Source of the DNA: an uncultured Alphaproteobacteria bacterium
GTDB taxonomy: Bacteria > Pseudomonadota > Alphaproteobacteria > Rhizobiales > Hyphomicrobiaceae
Assembly: GCA_937950105.1 (NCBI GenBank)
Contig: CALFEM010000534.1
Coordinates: 1 to 12,052 of the forward strand
DNA: 12,052 nt
Direction: 5' to 3'
A program made the translations under genes and the position numbers. The notes beneath the pieces were generated by a model. That model made no database searches. It saw only the letters and a list, made by a program, of their open reading frames with translations, and was not told the DNA's origin. Below, piece after piece: positions 1-7,499 of the stretch. Each line of letters starts with the position of its first letter. The first letter of the stretch is position 1.

Positions 1-664
1 GTCCACCTTGCTCAACCTGATCGCCGGCCTGACGCAGGTCACGGGCGGCGCCATCCTGCTCGAGAACCGCGAGGTGAGCGAGCCCGGACCGGACCGCGCC
101 GTCGTCTTCCAGAACCACTCGCTGCTGCCGTGGCTCACCGTCTACGACAACGTCCGCCTCGCGGTGGACAAGGTGTTCGGCGGCGCCAAGACGCGCGCCG
201 AGCGCAACGAGTGGACGCTGCACAATCTCGATCTCGTGCAGATGGTCCATGCCAAGGACAAGCGGCCCGCGGAAATCTCGGGTGGCATGAAGCAGCGCGT
301 CGGCATCGCCCGCGCGCTCGCCATGGAACCGAAGGTGCTGCTGCTCGACGAGCCGTTCGGCGCGCTCGACGCGTTGACCCGCGCTCACCTGCAGGACTCG
401 GTCATGCAGATCCATGCGCGGCTCGGCAACACCGTCATCATGATCACGCACGATGTCGATGAAGCCGTGCTGCTCTCCGACAAGATCGTCATGATGACGA
501 ACGGTCCTTCCGCAACCATCGGCGAGGTGCTCGACGTCGAACTGCCGCGCCCGCGCCGCCGGCTCGAACTCGTCAACGATCCGACCTACCTGCACTGCCG
601 CGAGGCGGTCCTGAAATTCCTCTACGAGCGTCATCGCGCACCGGCCCTGCAGGCTGCCGAATAG
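1..664 (+). CDS. nrtD: Nitrate ABC transporter ATP-binding protein, 3' part (5' end cut by window)
   Basis: ATPase subunit of a nitrate/nitrite-type ABC importer; it powers uptake at the inner membrane with a periplasmic binding protein and a permease that must lie upstream. The reading frame is already open at base 2, where Ser-Thr-Leu-Leu is the tail of the Walker A motif, so only the N-terminal 40 or so residues are missing. Counting from the TTG at base 8, the Q-loop is at FQNHSLLPW (34-42), the ABC signature at ISGGMKQR (90-97), Walker B plus D-loop at LLLDEPFGALD (111-121) and the switch His at 148. The Q-loop context and the C-terminal part after NGPSATIGE resemble the NrtD/NtrD group rather than generic taurine or sulfonate ATPases. 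The gene ends 40 bp before nirB on the same strand, which supports the substrate call. A sulfonate or cyanate transporter ATPase is the main alternative. Confidence 0.92.
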   Translation, partial: STLLNLIAGLTQVTGGAILLENREVSEPGPDRAVVFQNHSLLPWLTVYDNVRLAVDKVFGGAKTRAERNEWTLHNLDLVQMVHAKDKRPAEISGGMKQRVGIARALAMEPKVLLLDEPFGALDALTRAHLQDSVMQIHARLGNTVIMITHDVDEAVLLSDKIVMMTNGPSATIGEVLDVELPRPRRRLELVNDPTYLHCREAVLKFLYERHRAPALQAAE

Positions 665-704
665 CAATCCAGCGCAGCCCTAGAGCGGAACGGAGATCCG
701 AGAC

Positions 705-3176
705 ATGCAGAAGCAGAGACTGGTCGTCGTCGGCAACGGCATGGCGCCGGGCCGGGCCCTGGAGCGGCTGTTCGAAGCCGCACCCGACGCCTACGACGTG
801 ACGATTTTCAATGCCGAGCCGCGCGTGAACTACGACCGCATCATGCTGTCGCCGGTTCTGTCGGGCGAGAAGACCTTCGAGGAAATCGTCATCCACGGCG
901 ACGGCTGGTACATCGATCACGGCGTCACGCTCTACAAGGGCCACAAGATCACCGCCATAGATCGTGCTGCCAGGACCGTCACGAGCGAGCACGGCGTGGT
1001 CGCGCCGTACGACAAACTCATCATCGCCACCGGATCGGTGCCGACCATCATCCCGGTTCCCGGCCACAAGCTCGCTGGTGTACTCACCTACCGCGATCTC
1101 GACGACGTCGACGCCATGCTTCTCGCCGCAAAGGGGAGAGGCCGCGCGGTCGTCATCGGTGGCGGACTTCTTGGGCTAGAGGCCGCCGCCGGTCTGAAGC
1201 AACAGGGCATGGACGTCACCGTTCTGCACCTGATGCCGACGCTGATGGAGCGCCAGCTCGACCCCAACGCCGGATACCTGCTGCAGAAGGCCGTGCAGGC
1301 GCGCGGCATCGATGTCATCACGCGCGCCAACACGAAGGAAATCGTCGGTACAGATCCGGCCCTCGGCCCGCCGCGCGTCAAGGCCGTGCGTCTCGACGAC
1401 GGCACCGAGATCGAGGCGTCGATCGTCGTCATGGCTGCCGGCATTCGACCCAACGCGGCCCTTGCAAAAGACGCCGGCCTCACGATCAATCGCGGCATCG
1501 TCGTCACGCCGGACATGCGCACCAGCGATCCCGACATCTTCGCTCTCGGCGAATGCGCGGAAGCATCGAACCAGGTGTTCGGCCTCGTCGCGCCGCTCTA
1601 CGAAATGGCCAACGTCGTCGCTGCCCAGCTCGCCGGCACGAGCGACGCGGCCTTCTCGCCGAGCGCCACCGCAACGAAGCTGAAGGTCACCGGCATCAAC
1701 CTGTTTTCCGCCGGCGACTTCGCCGAAGCCCCCGACCGCGAGGAGATCGTGCTGCGCGATGCCGCTCGCAATGTCTACAAGCGTCTCGTCCTGAAGGACG
1801 ACAAGCTGCTCGGCGTCGTCATGTATGGCGATACCTCCGACGGCGCGTGGTTTTTCGATCTGCTGAAGCGTCAGGCCGACGTATCCGAGCTGCGCGAAAC
1901 GCTGATCTTCGGCCAGAGCTACGCGGGAGGCGCCCCGCTGGACCCTATGGCGGCCGTTGCAGCGTTGCCGGATGAGGCAGAAATCTGCGGCTGCAACGGC
2001 ATCTGCAAGGGCCGCATCGTCTCGGCCATCAAGGACAAGGGGCTCAGCTCGCTCGACGATGTGCGCGCACACACGAAGGCGTCTGCATCCTGCGGCTCGT
2101 GCACCGGTCTCGTCGAGCAGGTGATGAAGCTGACGCTCGGCGACGCGTATAACCCGGCCGCCGTGCAGCCGATGTGCGGATGCACCGGGCATGGCCACGA
2201 CGATGTGCGCCGACTGATCGTCGCGAAGGAGCTGAAGAGCATCCCGGCCGTACTGCAGGAACTCGAGTGGAGCACCTCCAACGGCTGCGCGAAGTGCCGG
2301 CCGGCGCTCAACTACTACCTGCTCGCGACCTGGCCGCTCGACTATCGCGACGACAGCCAGTCGCGCTTCATCAACGAGCGCGTCCACGCCAATATCCAGA
2401 AGGACGGCACCTTCTCTGTCGTCCCGCGCATGTGGGGCGGCCTCACCACCGCCAACGAGCTGCGCGCCATCGCCGACGTGGTCGACAAGTTCAGGATCCC
2501 GACGGTGAAGGTGACGGGCGGTCAGCGCATCGACATGCTCGGCGTGAAGAAGGACGATCTTCCCGCCGTGTGGGCCGATCTCAACAAGGCCGGCATGGTG
2601 TCGGGCGCGGCTTACGCCAAGGGCCTCAGAACCGTGAAGACGTGCGTCGGCTCGGACTGGTGCCGCTTCGGCACGCAGGATTCGACCGGACTCGGCGTCA
2701 AGCTGGAAAAGCACCTGTGGGGCTCGTGGACTCCGGCGAAGGTGAAGCTCGCGGTGTCCGGTTGCCCGCGCAATTGCGCGGAAGCGACCTGCAAGGATGT
2801 CGGCATCATCTGCGTCGACAGCGGCTACGAAATCCACATTGGCGGCGCCGCAGGTCTCGACATCAAGGGCACCGAGGTCCTCGGCCATTCCACGACGCAG
2901 GAGGAGACAGTCGAGATCGTCGCGGCGATCGTGCAGCTCTATCGCGAGCAGGGCCGCTATCTCGAGCGCATCTACAAATGGATGAAGCGCGTCGGGCTCG
3001 ATTCGATCCGCGCGCAAGCACTCGACGACACGGAGAAACGCGCCGCCCTCGTCGCCCGCTTCGCACTCTCACAGCAGTCCGCACAGGTCGATCCGTGGCG
3101 CGAGCGGACCGAGGGCAAGGAAGCGCACGAATTCCGCCCGCTTGCCGATCTCACCCGCCTGGAGGCCGCCGAATGA
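705..3176 (+). CDS. nirB: Assimilatory nitrite reductase [NAD(P)H], large subunit
   Basis: Cytoplasmic siroheme enzyme that reduces nitrite to ammonium with six electrons from NAD(P)H. The 823 residues fit the family length. Domains in order: an FAD-binding Rossmann fold (GNG at 10-12) and an NAD(P)H-binding fold (GGGLLG, 152-157) in the N-terminal half; a BFD-like [2Fe-2S] domain with Cys428, 430, 463 and 466; a second Cys set of the same spacing class (491, 493, 528, 531); a sulfite-reductase ferredoxin-like half domain (about 555-620); and the siroheme/[4Fe-4S] domain with Cys647, 653, 687 and 691 in C-x5-C and C-x3-C pairs. All expected ligands are present, so the gene looks functional. 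The ATG at 705 is preceded by GGAG (692-695) at 9 nt spacing. It lies between nrtD and nirD, and its TGA overlaps the nirD start. NADH versus NADPH use cannot be told from sequence alone. Confidence 0.97.
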   Translation: MQKQRLVVVGNGMAPGRALERLFEAAPDAYDVTIFNAEPRVNYDRIMLSPVLSGEKTFEEIVIHGDGWYIDHGVTLYKGHKITAIDRAARTVTSEHGVVAPYDKLIIATGSVPTIIPVPGHKLAGVLTYRDLDDVDAMLLAAKGRGRAVVIGGGLLGLEAAAGLKQQGMDVTVLHLMPTLMERQLDPNAGYLLQKAVQARGIDVITRANTKEIVGTDPALGPPRVKAVRLDDGTEIEASIVVMAAGIRPNAALAKDAGLTINRGIVVTPDMRTSDPDIFALGECAEASNQVFGLVAPLYEMANVVAAQLAGTSDAAFSPSATATKLKVTGINLFSAGDFAEAPDREEIVLRDAARNVYKRLVLKDDKLLGVVMYGDTSDGAWFFDLLKRQADVSELRETLIFGQSYAGGAPLDPMAAVAALPDEAEICGCNGICKGRIVSAIKDKGLSSLDDVRAHTKASASCGSCTGLVEQVMKLTLGDAYNPAAVQPMCGCTGHGHDDVRRLIVAKELKSIPAVLQELEWSTSNGCAKCRPALNYYLLATWPLDYRDDSQSRFINERVHANIQKDGTFSVVPRMWGGLTTANELRAIADVVDKFRIPTVKVTGGQRIDMLGVKKDDLPAVWADLNKAGMVSGAAYAKGLRTVKTCVGSDWCRFGTQDSTGLGVKLEKHLWGSWTPAKVKLAVSGCPRNCAEATCKDVGIICVDSGYEIHIGGAAGLDIKGTEVLGHSTTQEETVEIVAAIVQLYREQGRYLERIYKWMKRVGLDSIRAQALDDTEKRAALVARFALSQQSAQVDPWRERTEGKEAHEFRPLADLTRLEAAE

Positions 3177-3520
3177 ACATGCAGCACAGCAACTGGATCG
3201 ACGTGGGCGCCCTCGAAGACATCCCCAAGCTCGGCGCGCGCCTGGTCAAGACCCCGCGCGGCTGTCTTGCCCTGTTTCGCACTGATGCCGACGAGGTCTT
3301 CGCTCTCGACGACAAGTGCCCGCACAAGGGCGGGCCACTCAGCCAGGGCATCGTGCACGGCAAATCCGTGACGTGCCCGCTGCACAACTGGGTCATCAGC
3401 CTCGAGACCGGTGCCGCATGCGGCGCCGACGAGGGCACTACGGCGACCCACAAGGTTCGCATCGAGGCCGGCCGCCTCCTTCTCGATGCGACGTCACTGG
3501 CCCCCTCCTCCGCGCGATAG
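3173..3520 (+). CDS. nirD: Nitrite reductase small subunit, Rieske [2Fe-2S] type
   Basis: Small subunit or partner of NirB, 115 residues, a single Rieske-like domain. The cluster ligands are complete: Cys49 and His51 in CPHKGGPLSQG, then Cys68 and His71 in CPLHNW. Enterobacterial NirD has the same fold but lacks these ligands. The protein therefore probably binds a [2Fe-2S] cluster, like Paracoccus NasG, and can carry electrons rather than being only structural. The ATG at 3173 overlaps the nirB stop (ATGA), implying translational coupling; a second ATG at 3179 is possible and would remove only two residues. The TAG stop lies 8 bp before nasA. It is cytoplasmic, with no signal peptide. The position between nirB and nasA suggests service to both reductases; that role is inferred. 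Confidence 0.95.
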   Translation: MNMQHSNWIDVGALEDIPKLGARLVKTPRGCLALFRTDADEVFALDDKCPHKGGPLSQGIVHGKSVTCPLHNWVISLETGAACGADEGTTATHKVRIEAGRLLLDATSLAPSSAR

Positions 3521-3528
3521 GACCGACC

Positions 3529-6234
3529 ATGAGCGAGCCGTGGACACGAACGACCTGCGCCTACTGCGGCGTCGGCTGCGGTGTACTCGCTCGCCCGCGC
3601 GCCGACGGCAGCGCCGACATCAAGGGTGATCCGGATCATCCGGCGAACTTCGGCCGGCTCTGCTCGAAGGGCACCGCGCTCGGCGAGACGTTGTCGCTCG
3701 ACGACCGCTTGCTTCATCCGCTCGTTCGCGGTGTGCGCTCCTCGTGGGACGATGCGCTCGACCTCGTTGCGGTCAGGTTGTCGGAGACCATCGCCGAACA
3801 CGGCCCCGAAAGCGTTGCGCTCTATGTGTCCGGCCAGATCCTGTCCGAGGATTACTATGTCGCCAACAAGCTGATGAAGGGCTTCGTCGGCACCGCCAAC
3901 ATCGACACGAACTCGCGCCTCTGCATGGCCTCGTCGGTCGCAGGACATCGCCGCGCCTTCGGCTCCGATACCGTTCCCGGCACCTACGAGGACCTCGAAG
4001 CCGCCGATCTCGTGATCCTCACCGGCTCGAACCTCGCGTGGTGCCATCCCGTCTTGTATCAGCGCCTCGCCGCTGCCAGGGAGAAGCGCGACATCACGAT
4101 CGTCGTGATCGATCCGCGCGTGACGGCGACGTGTGAGCTGGCCGACGTGCATCTCGCGTTGAACCCGGGCAGCGATGTCGCGTTGTTCAACGGCCTGCTC
4201 GCGCATCTCGCCGCACGCGGGCTCATCGACGGCGACTATGTCTCGCGCCACACCAGCGGCTTCACGGATGCTCTTGCCACCGCTCAAGCCATCGACGTCG
4301 CCGACATCGCGCGACTGACCGGGCTGACGCGCGCTGCAATCTTCGACTTCTACGATCTTTTCGCAAAACACGAGCGCGTGGTCACGGTCTACAGCCAGGG
4401 CGTCAATCAATCGAGCGCGGGTACCGACAAGGTCAACGCCATCCTCAATTGCCATCTGGCGACGGGCCGCATCGGCAAGCCCGGCATGGGGCCGTTCTCC
4501 GTCACAGGACAGCCGAACGCGATGGGCGGACGCGAGGTCGGCGGCCTCGCGAACATGCTCGCGGCGCACATGGACATCGACAACGCCGGGCATCGCCGTA
4601 TCGTGCAGGACTTCTGGCAGAGCCCGCGCATCGCCGAGAGGCCGGGGCTGAAGGCGGTCGACCTGTTCCGCGCGGTCGGTGACGGGCGCATCAAGGCGCT
4701 GTGGATCATCGCCACCAATCCGGTGGTCAGCCTGCCCGAGGCGGACGTTGTTAAGGCCGCGCTCGAGAGCTGCCCGTTCGTCGTCGTCTCCGATGTTTCC
4801 CGCCTCACTGATACGACGCCCTATGCACACGTGTTGCTCCCGGCGGCAGCGTGGGGTGAGAAGGACGGCACCGTCACCAACTCGGAACGCCGGATCTCGC
4901 GTCAACGGGCGTTCCTCGACGCGCCGGGCGAAGCGAAGCCCGACTGGTGGCACGTCGCCGAAGTCGCGAAGCGCATGGGGTTCGCGGATGCGTTCGACTA
5001 TGCCGGCCCCGCCGACATCTTTCGCGAGTATGCAGCGTTGACCGGCGCGTATAACGCCGGCTCGCGCGACCTCGATCTTTCTGCGTTCGACGCCATCACG
5101 CCCGAACAGTATGCGGACCTCGCACCGTTCCAATGGCCGCAGCGCAAGGCTCAGTCGAATACGGACGACGCCACGCGCTTCTTTGCCGAAGGCGGCTTCT
5201 TTACGCCCGACCGGCGTGCACGCTTCATCGCCACATCCTATCGCTCGCCGGCCAGTACGACTTCCGCCACTTATCCTCTGGTGCACAACACCGGCCGCAT
5301 CCGCGATCAGTGGCACACGATGACGCGTACTGCGAAGACGCCGCGCCTGACCGCGCACTACGCCGAGCCGTTCGTCGAGATCAATCCCGAGGACGCGATC
5401 GCCTACGGCTTGCGTGCGGCGATGATCGCGGAGGTCGAAAGCCAGCACGGCCGCGCCCTCCTGCGCACCATCGTCACCGAGCGCCAACCGCGCGGAAGCG
5501 TGTTCGTCCCGATGCATTGGACCGCGCAACTCGCGACACGCGCGCGGGCCGACGCACTCGTGCAGGCGAATATCGATCCGGTCTCAGGCCAGCCGGAATC
5601 GAAGTTCACACCCGTGCGCGTGCGGCCGTTCAAGGCCCGCGTGCATGCGTTCGCTGTCACGTCGGAGCGCCTCGATCTCGGTCAGTTCGACTATGCCGCC
5701 ACGGCTCCGGTGAAGGGCGGATGGCGCACCGAGATTGCTCTGGCTGATGATGTAGAGCCTGTCGCCGCGCTGGCCGAAGCGATCCTGCATACGCCCGCAA
5801 CTCGCGAGGACGAACTGCTCGACTACCGCGACGACGCCAGCGGCCAGCACCGTTTCGCGCTCATTGCGCAAGGACGCTGCGCCGGTCTGCTCTATGTCGC
5901 GCGTCAGCCGGTGCAGGTCGCGCGCAACTGGACGATCGAGCAACTGGGAACGAGCGTCGACGCCGATCAGCGCCTGCGCTTGCTTGCGGGGCGTCCGGGG
6001 GGCGAACAGAAGGATCGCGGCGCCACTGTCTGCGCCTGCTTCGATGTCGGCCGCAACGAGATCGTGGAGGCGATCGCCGTTCATGCGTGCTGCAGCGTCG
6101 CTGCAGTAGGCGAAAGGCTGAAGGCGGGCACCAACTGTGGCTCGTGCCGCTCCGAGATCAACCGCATCATCTCCGAAACGCGCGCCAGGGCGCCCGCTCC
6201 GGTGCCGCGCAGGGTGGTCGTCGCCGCAGGTTGA
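3529..6234 (+). CDS. nasA: Assimilatory nitrate reductase catalytic subunit with C-terminal BFD-like [2Fe-2S] domain
   Basis: Molybdopterin enzyme reducing nitrate to nitrite in the cytoplasm, 901 residues. The N-terminal Mo/[4Fe-4S] domain has Cys10, 13, 17 and 45, with Lys47 in the CSKG motif that relays electrons to the pterin. Cys132 in NSRLCMAS is the expected molybdenum ligand. The molybdopterin-dinucleotide-binding domain starts near residue 580 (HNTGR at 586-590). After a region of about 130 residues a BFD-like [2Fe-2S] domain follows with Cys835, 837, 870 and 873 (C-x-C, 32 residues, C-x2-C), matching the first BFD domain of NirB in spacing. There is no Tat signal, as expected for Nas enzymes. 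AGGA (3519-3522), overlapping the nirD stop, supports the ATG at 3529. It is the last gene of the operon in this window; no siroheme synthase gene follows, and the next gene is convergent. Confidence 0.97.
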   Translation: MSEPWTRTTCAYCGVGCGVLARPRADGSADIKGDPDHPANFGRLCSKGTALGETLSLDDRLLHPLVRGVRSSWDDALDLVAVRLSETIAEHGPESVALYVSGQILSEDYYVANKLMKGFVGTANIDTNSRLCMASSVAGHRRAFGSDTVPGTYEDLEAADLVILTGSNLAWCHPVLYQRLAAAREKRDITIVVIDPRVTATCELADVHLALNPGSDVALFNGLLAHLAARGLIDGDYVSRHTSGFTDALATAQAIDVADIARLTGLTRAAIFDFYDLFAKHERVVTVYSQGVNQSSAGTDKVNAILNCHLATGRIGKPGMGPFSVTGQPNAMGGREVGGLANMLAAHMDIDNAGHRRIVQDFWQSPRIAERPGLKAVDLFRAVGDGRIKALWIIATNPVVSLPEADVVKAALESCPFVVVSDVSRLTDTTPYAHVLLPAAAWGEKDGTVTNSERRISRQRAFLDAPGEAKPDWWHVAEVAKRMGFADAFDYAGPADIFREYAALTGAYNAGSRDLDLSAFDAITPEQYADLAPFQWPQRKAQSNTDDATRFFAEGGFFTPDRRARFIATSYRSPASTTSATYPLVHNTGRIRDQWHTMTRTAKTPRLTAHYAEPFVEINPEDAIAYGLRAAMIAEVESQHGRALLRTIVTERQPRGSVFVPMHWTAQLATRARADALVQANIDPVSGQPESKFTPVRVRPFKARVHAFAVTSERLDLGQFDYAATAPVKGGWRTEIALADDVEPVAALAEAILHTPATREDELLDYRDDASGQHRFALIAQGRCAGLLYVARQPVQVARNWTIEQLGTSVDADQRLRLLAGRPGGEQKDRGATVCACFDVGRNEIVEAIAVHACCSVAAVGERLKAGTNCGSCRSEINRIISETRARAPAPVPRRVVVAAG

Positions 6235-6250
6235 CGGTGCATGCCCGTCA
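6232..6250. terminator. Short inverted repeat joining the stop codons of nasA and the DUF72 gene
   Basis: TGACGG (6232-6237) and CCGTCA (6245-6250) form a perfect 6-bp stem around a 7-nt loop. The arms contain the nasA TGA on the + strand and the DUF72 gene's TGA on the - strand. The convergent genes are only 13 bp apart, so a shared bidirectional stop is attractive. There is no U-run on either side, so efficient intrinsic termination is doubtful. Confidence 0.3.
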
Positions 6251-7012
6251 GCGATCGAGTGCGCCGATGAGCGCCTGCGCGGCGAGCGGATTCCTGTCCT
6301 TGGCGCCGGAGATGAAGAAGGCGAACACGTCGCCCGCCTTCGCCCAATCGCCGACACGCTTCGCCAGCGTGCGCACCTCGGTCGCGCTGACACCCGCTGC
6401 TTCCGCTTCGCTTGTCGTCATCAGGCGCGCGTAAGTGAAATCAGCCGTCCGCTCGTCGATGTGCGGAAAGTCCTCGTCGTCGGCCACGACGATCGCCACG
6501 CCGTGATCGCGCGCCAACCTGTAGAAACCCGGCGCCGCGAAGCTGTCGTGGCGCACCTCGACGGCATGACGCAGCGCTACGCCATGGCGTTCCTTCGGCA
6601 ACAAAGCGAGGAATGCTGCGAAGTCCTGCTCGTCGTAGCGTTTGGTCGCCATGAACTGCCAGTTGATCGGGCCGAGCTTGCTGCCGAGACTCGTCAGACC
6701 CTGCGCAAGGAACTTCTCCACTGACGGACCGGCCTCGGCGAGCACCTTGCGGTTGGTGCAGTAGCGCGAGGCCTTCACGGAGAACACGAAATCATCCGGC
6801 GTCTCGTCGTGCCATTTCTCCCAGCTCGCCGGTTTGAAGGTCGAGTAGTAGGTGCCGTTGATCTCGATCGAGGTGAGAGCGCGCGAGGCGAAGTGCAGCT
6901 CCTTCGATTGTGCAAGCCCGTCCGGATAGAACGTGCCGCGCCACGGCTCATACGTCCAGCCGCCGACGCCGACCCGGATGCGGCCTGCGCTGCCGCCGCG
7001 CTTCTTCACCAT
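6248..7012 (-). CDS. DUF72 (YecE-like) family protein
   Basis: Predicted cytoplasmic protein of 254 residues in the DUF72/YecE family, a TIM-barrel-like fold of unknown biochemical role. Recognisable parts are the N-terminal strand RVGVGGWTYEPWRGTFYP, the SIEINGTYYSTFK segment, the FVFSVKASRYCTN strand, the EVRHDSF motif and the C-terminal VFAFFISGAKDRNP segment; the family's usual equivalent there is close to YVYFNN. The ATG at 7012 was chosen over longer options because GAAGGG (7022-7027 read on the - strand) precedes it by 9 nt and the family motif begins about 12 residues in. It starts 17 bp after the DUF1428 gene stop, so the two are probably co-transcribed. It converges on nasA with 13 bp between stops. 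No catalytic function can be given. Confidence 0.9.
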   Translation of the reverse strand: MVKKRGGSAGRIRVGVGGWTYEPWRGTFYPDGLAQSKELHFASRALTSIEINGTYYSTFKPASWEKWHDETPDDFVFSVKASRYCTNRKVLAEAGPSVEKFLAQGLTSLGSKLGPINWQFMATKRYDEQDFAAFLALLPKERHGVALRHAVEVRHDSFAAPGFYRLARDHGVAIVVADDEDFPHIDERTADFTYARLMTTSEAEAAGVSATEVRTLAKRVGDWAKAGDVFAFFISGAKDRNPLAAQALIGALDR

Positions 7013-7029
7013 CGCATCCAGCCCTTCGA

Positions 7030-7389
7030 TCAAACGTCGACCAGAACCTCGAAGCCGCCGAAGAACATGCGCTTCATATCGAACGGAGCGTTCTCCGGCG
7101 TGCAATCCTGCAACCGCGGGTCCTTCATGACCAGAGCGTTGATGCGATCACGCTCGGCGCGCGATTCGTAGACGATCCACGCAAACACCACCGTCTCGTC
7201 GTCCTTCATCTGCACCGATTGCGGGAACGACGTGACCTTGCCGGGCTTCACGTCGTCGGCCACGCACTCGATATACTGAAGCGCACCGAACTCGCGCCAG
7301 ACCTGGCCCGCCTTCTCGGAAAACACCTTGTATTCGGCGACCTTGTCCTTCGGCACCGGCACGACGAACCCATCGACATAGCGACCCAT
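7030..7389 (-). CDS. DUF1428 (YbaA-like) family protein
   Basis: Small cytoplasmic protein of 119 residues, matching the length of the DUF1428 family, which has a dimeric alpha/beta (ferredoxin-like) barrel fold and no established activity. The sequence opens with RYVDGFVVPVPKDK and carries the family segments GALQYIECVADDV, a Phe/Val-rich strand ETVVFAWIVYESRAERD and a C-terminal PFDMKRMFFGGFEVLVD. The ATG at 7389 has an excellent Shine-Dalgarno sequence 8 nt upstream. It follows the sigma factor gene by 110 bp and carries its own copy of the TGTCGG-N12-TCGCGCGTCCT motif. That implies independent transcription under the same sigma factor, followed by the DUF72 gene. Genes of this family often sit near ECF42-type sigma factors, which supports a shared regulon, but what the protein binds is unknown. 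Confidence 0.9.
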   Translation of the reverse strand: MGRYVDGFVVPVPKDKVAEYKVFSEKAGQVWREFGALQYIECVADDVKPGKVTSFPQSVQMKDDETVVFAWIVYESRAERDRINALVMKDPRLQDCTPENAPFDMKRMFFGGFEVLVDV

Positions 7390-7397
7390 GGCAGTGT

Positions 7398-7403
7398 CCT
7401 CCT
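7398..7403 (-). promoter_or_regulatory. Strong ribosome binding site of the DUF1428 gene
   Basis: A perfect AGGAGG (within AAAGGAGGA on the - strand) lies 8 nt upstream of the ATG at 7389. It fixes this start although the frame stays open far upstream, through the end of the sigma factor gene. Confidence 0.85.
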
Positions 7404-7468
7404 TTGTTGCCAACTTCCAATACTGAGGTGGCGAGGTGAAATGCGTGTTCCCGCCGTTGCCTGCCAAG

Positions 7469-7495
7469 GACGCGCGAGCCTCGCCAGATCCGACA
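7469..7495 (-). promoter_or_regulatory. Predicted ECF42-type promoter before DUF1428-DUF72 (copy B)
   Basis: On the - strand, TGTCGG (7495-7490) is followed after 17 nt by CGTC (7472-7469). This fits the ECF42 promoter pattern as recalled from Streptomyces work: TGTCGA at -35 and CGA/TC at -10. The extended match TGTCGG-N12-TCGCGCGTCCT is shared exactly with copy A at 9158-9184. It begins 5 bp after the sigma factor stop. The predicted transcript start near 7461 leaves a leader of about 70 nt before the DUF1428 ATG. Confidence 0.65.
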
Positions 7496-7499
7496 GCGC

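Noticed and set aside
665..704. A separate promoter between nrtD and nirB
   Set aside because: The 40-bp gap holds only the nirB ribosome binding site and no recognisable promoter boxes; co-transcription is the simpler reading.
1176..3017. A 613-codon - strand open frame inside nirB
   Set aside because: It is antisense to a clear NirB sequence with all ligands in frame. The translation has no family features.
3778..3800. TGTCGG inside nasA as a further sigma target
   Set aside because: The sequence 17 nt downstream is not CGTC, and the site lies within a coding region. The few other TGTCGG copies checked by eye in coding regions also lacked the second box.
3151..5529. A 792-codon open frame on the - strand opposite nirD and nasA
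   Set aside because: It lies wholly antisense to well-supported genes, is rich in Arg, Ala, Gly and Asp without any recognisable motif, and is a usual by-product of GC-rich codon use.
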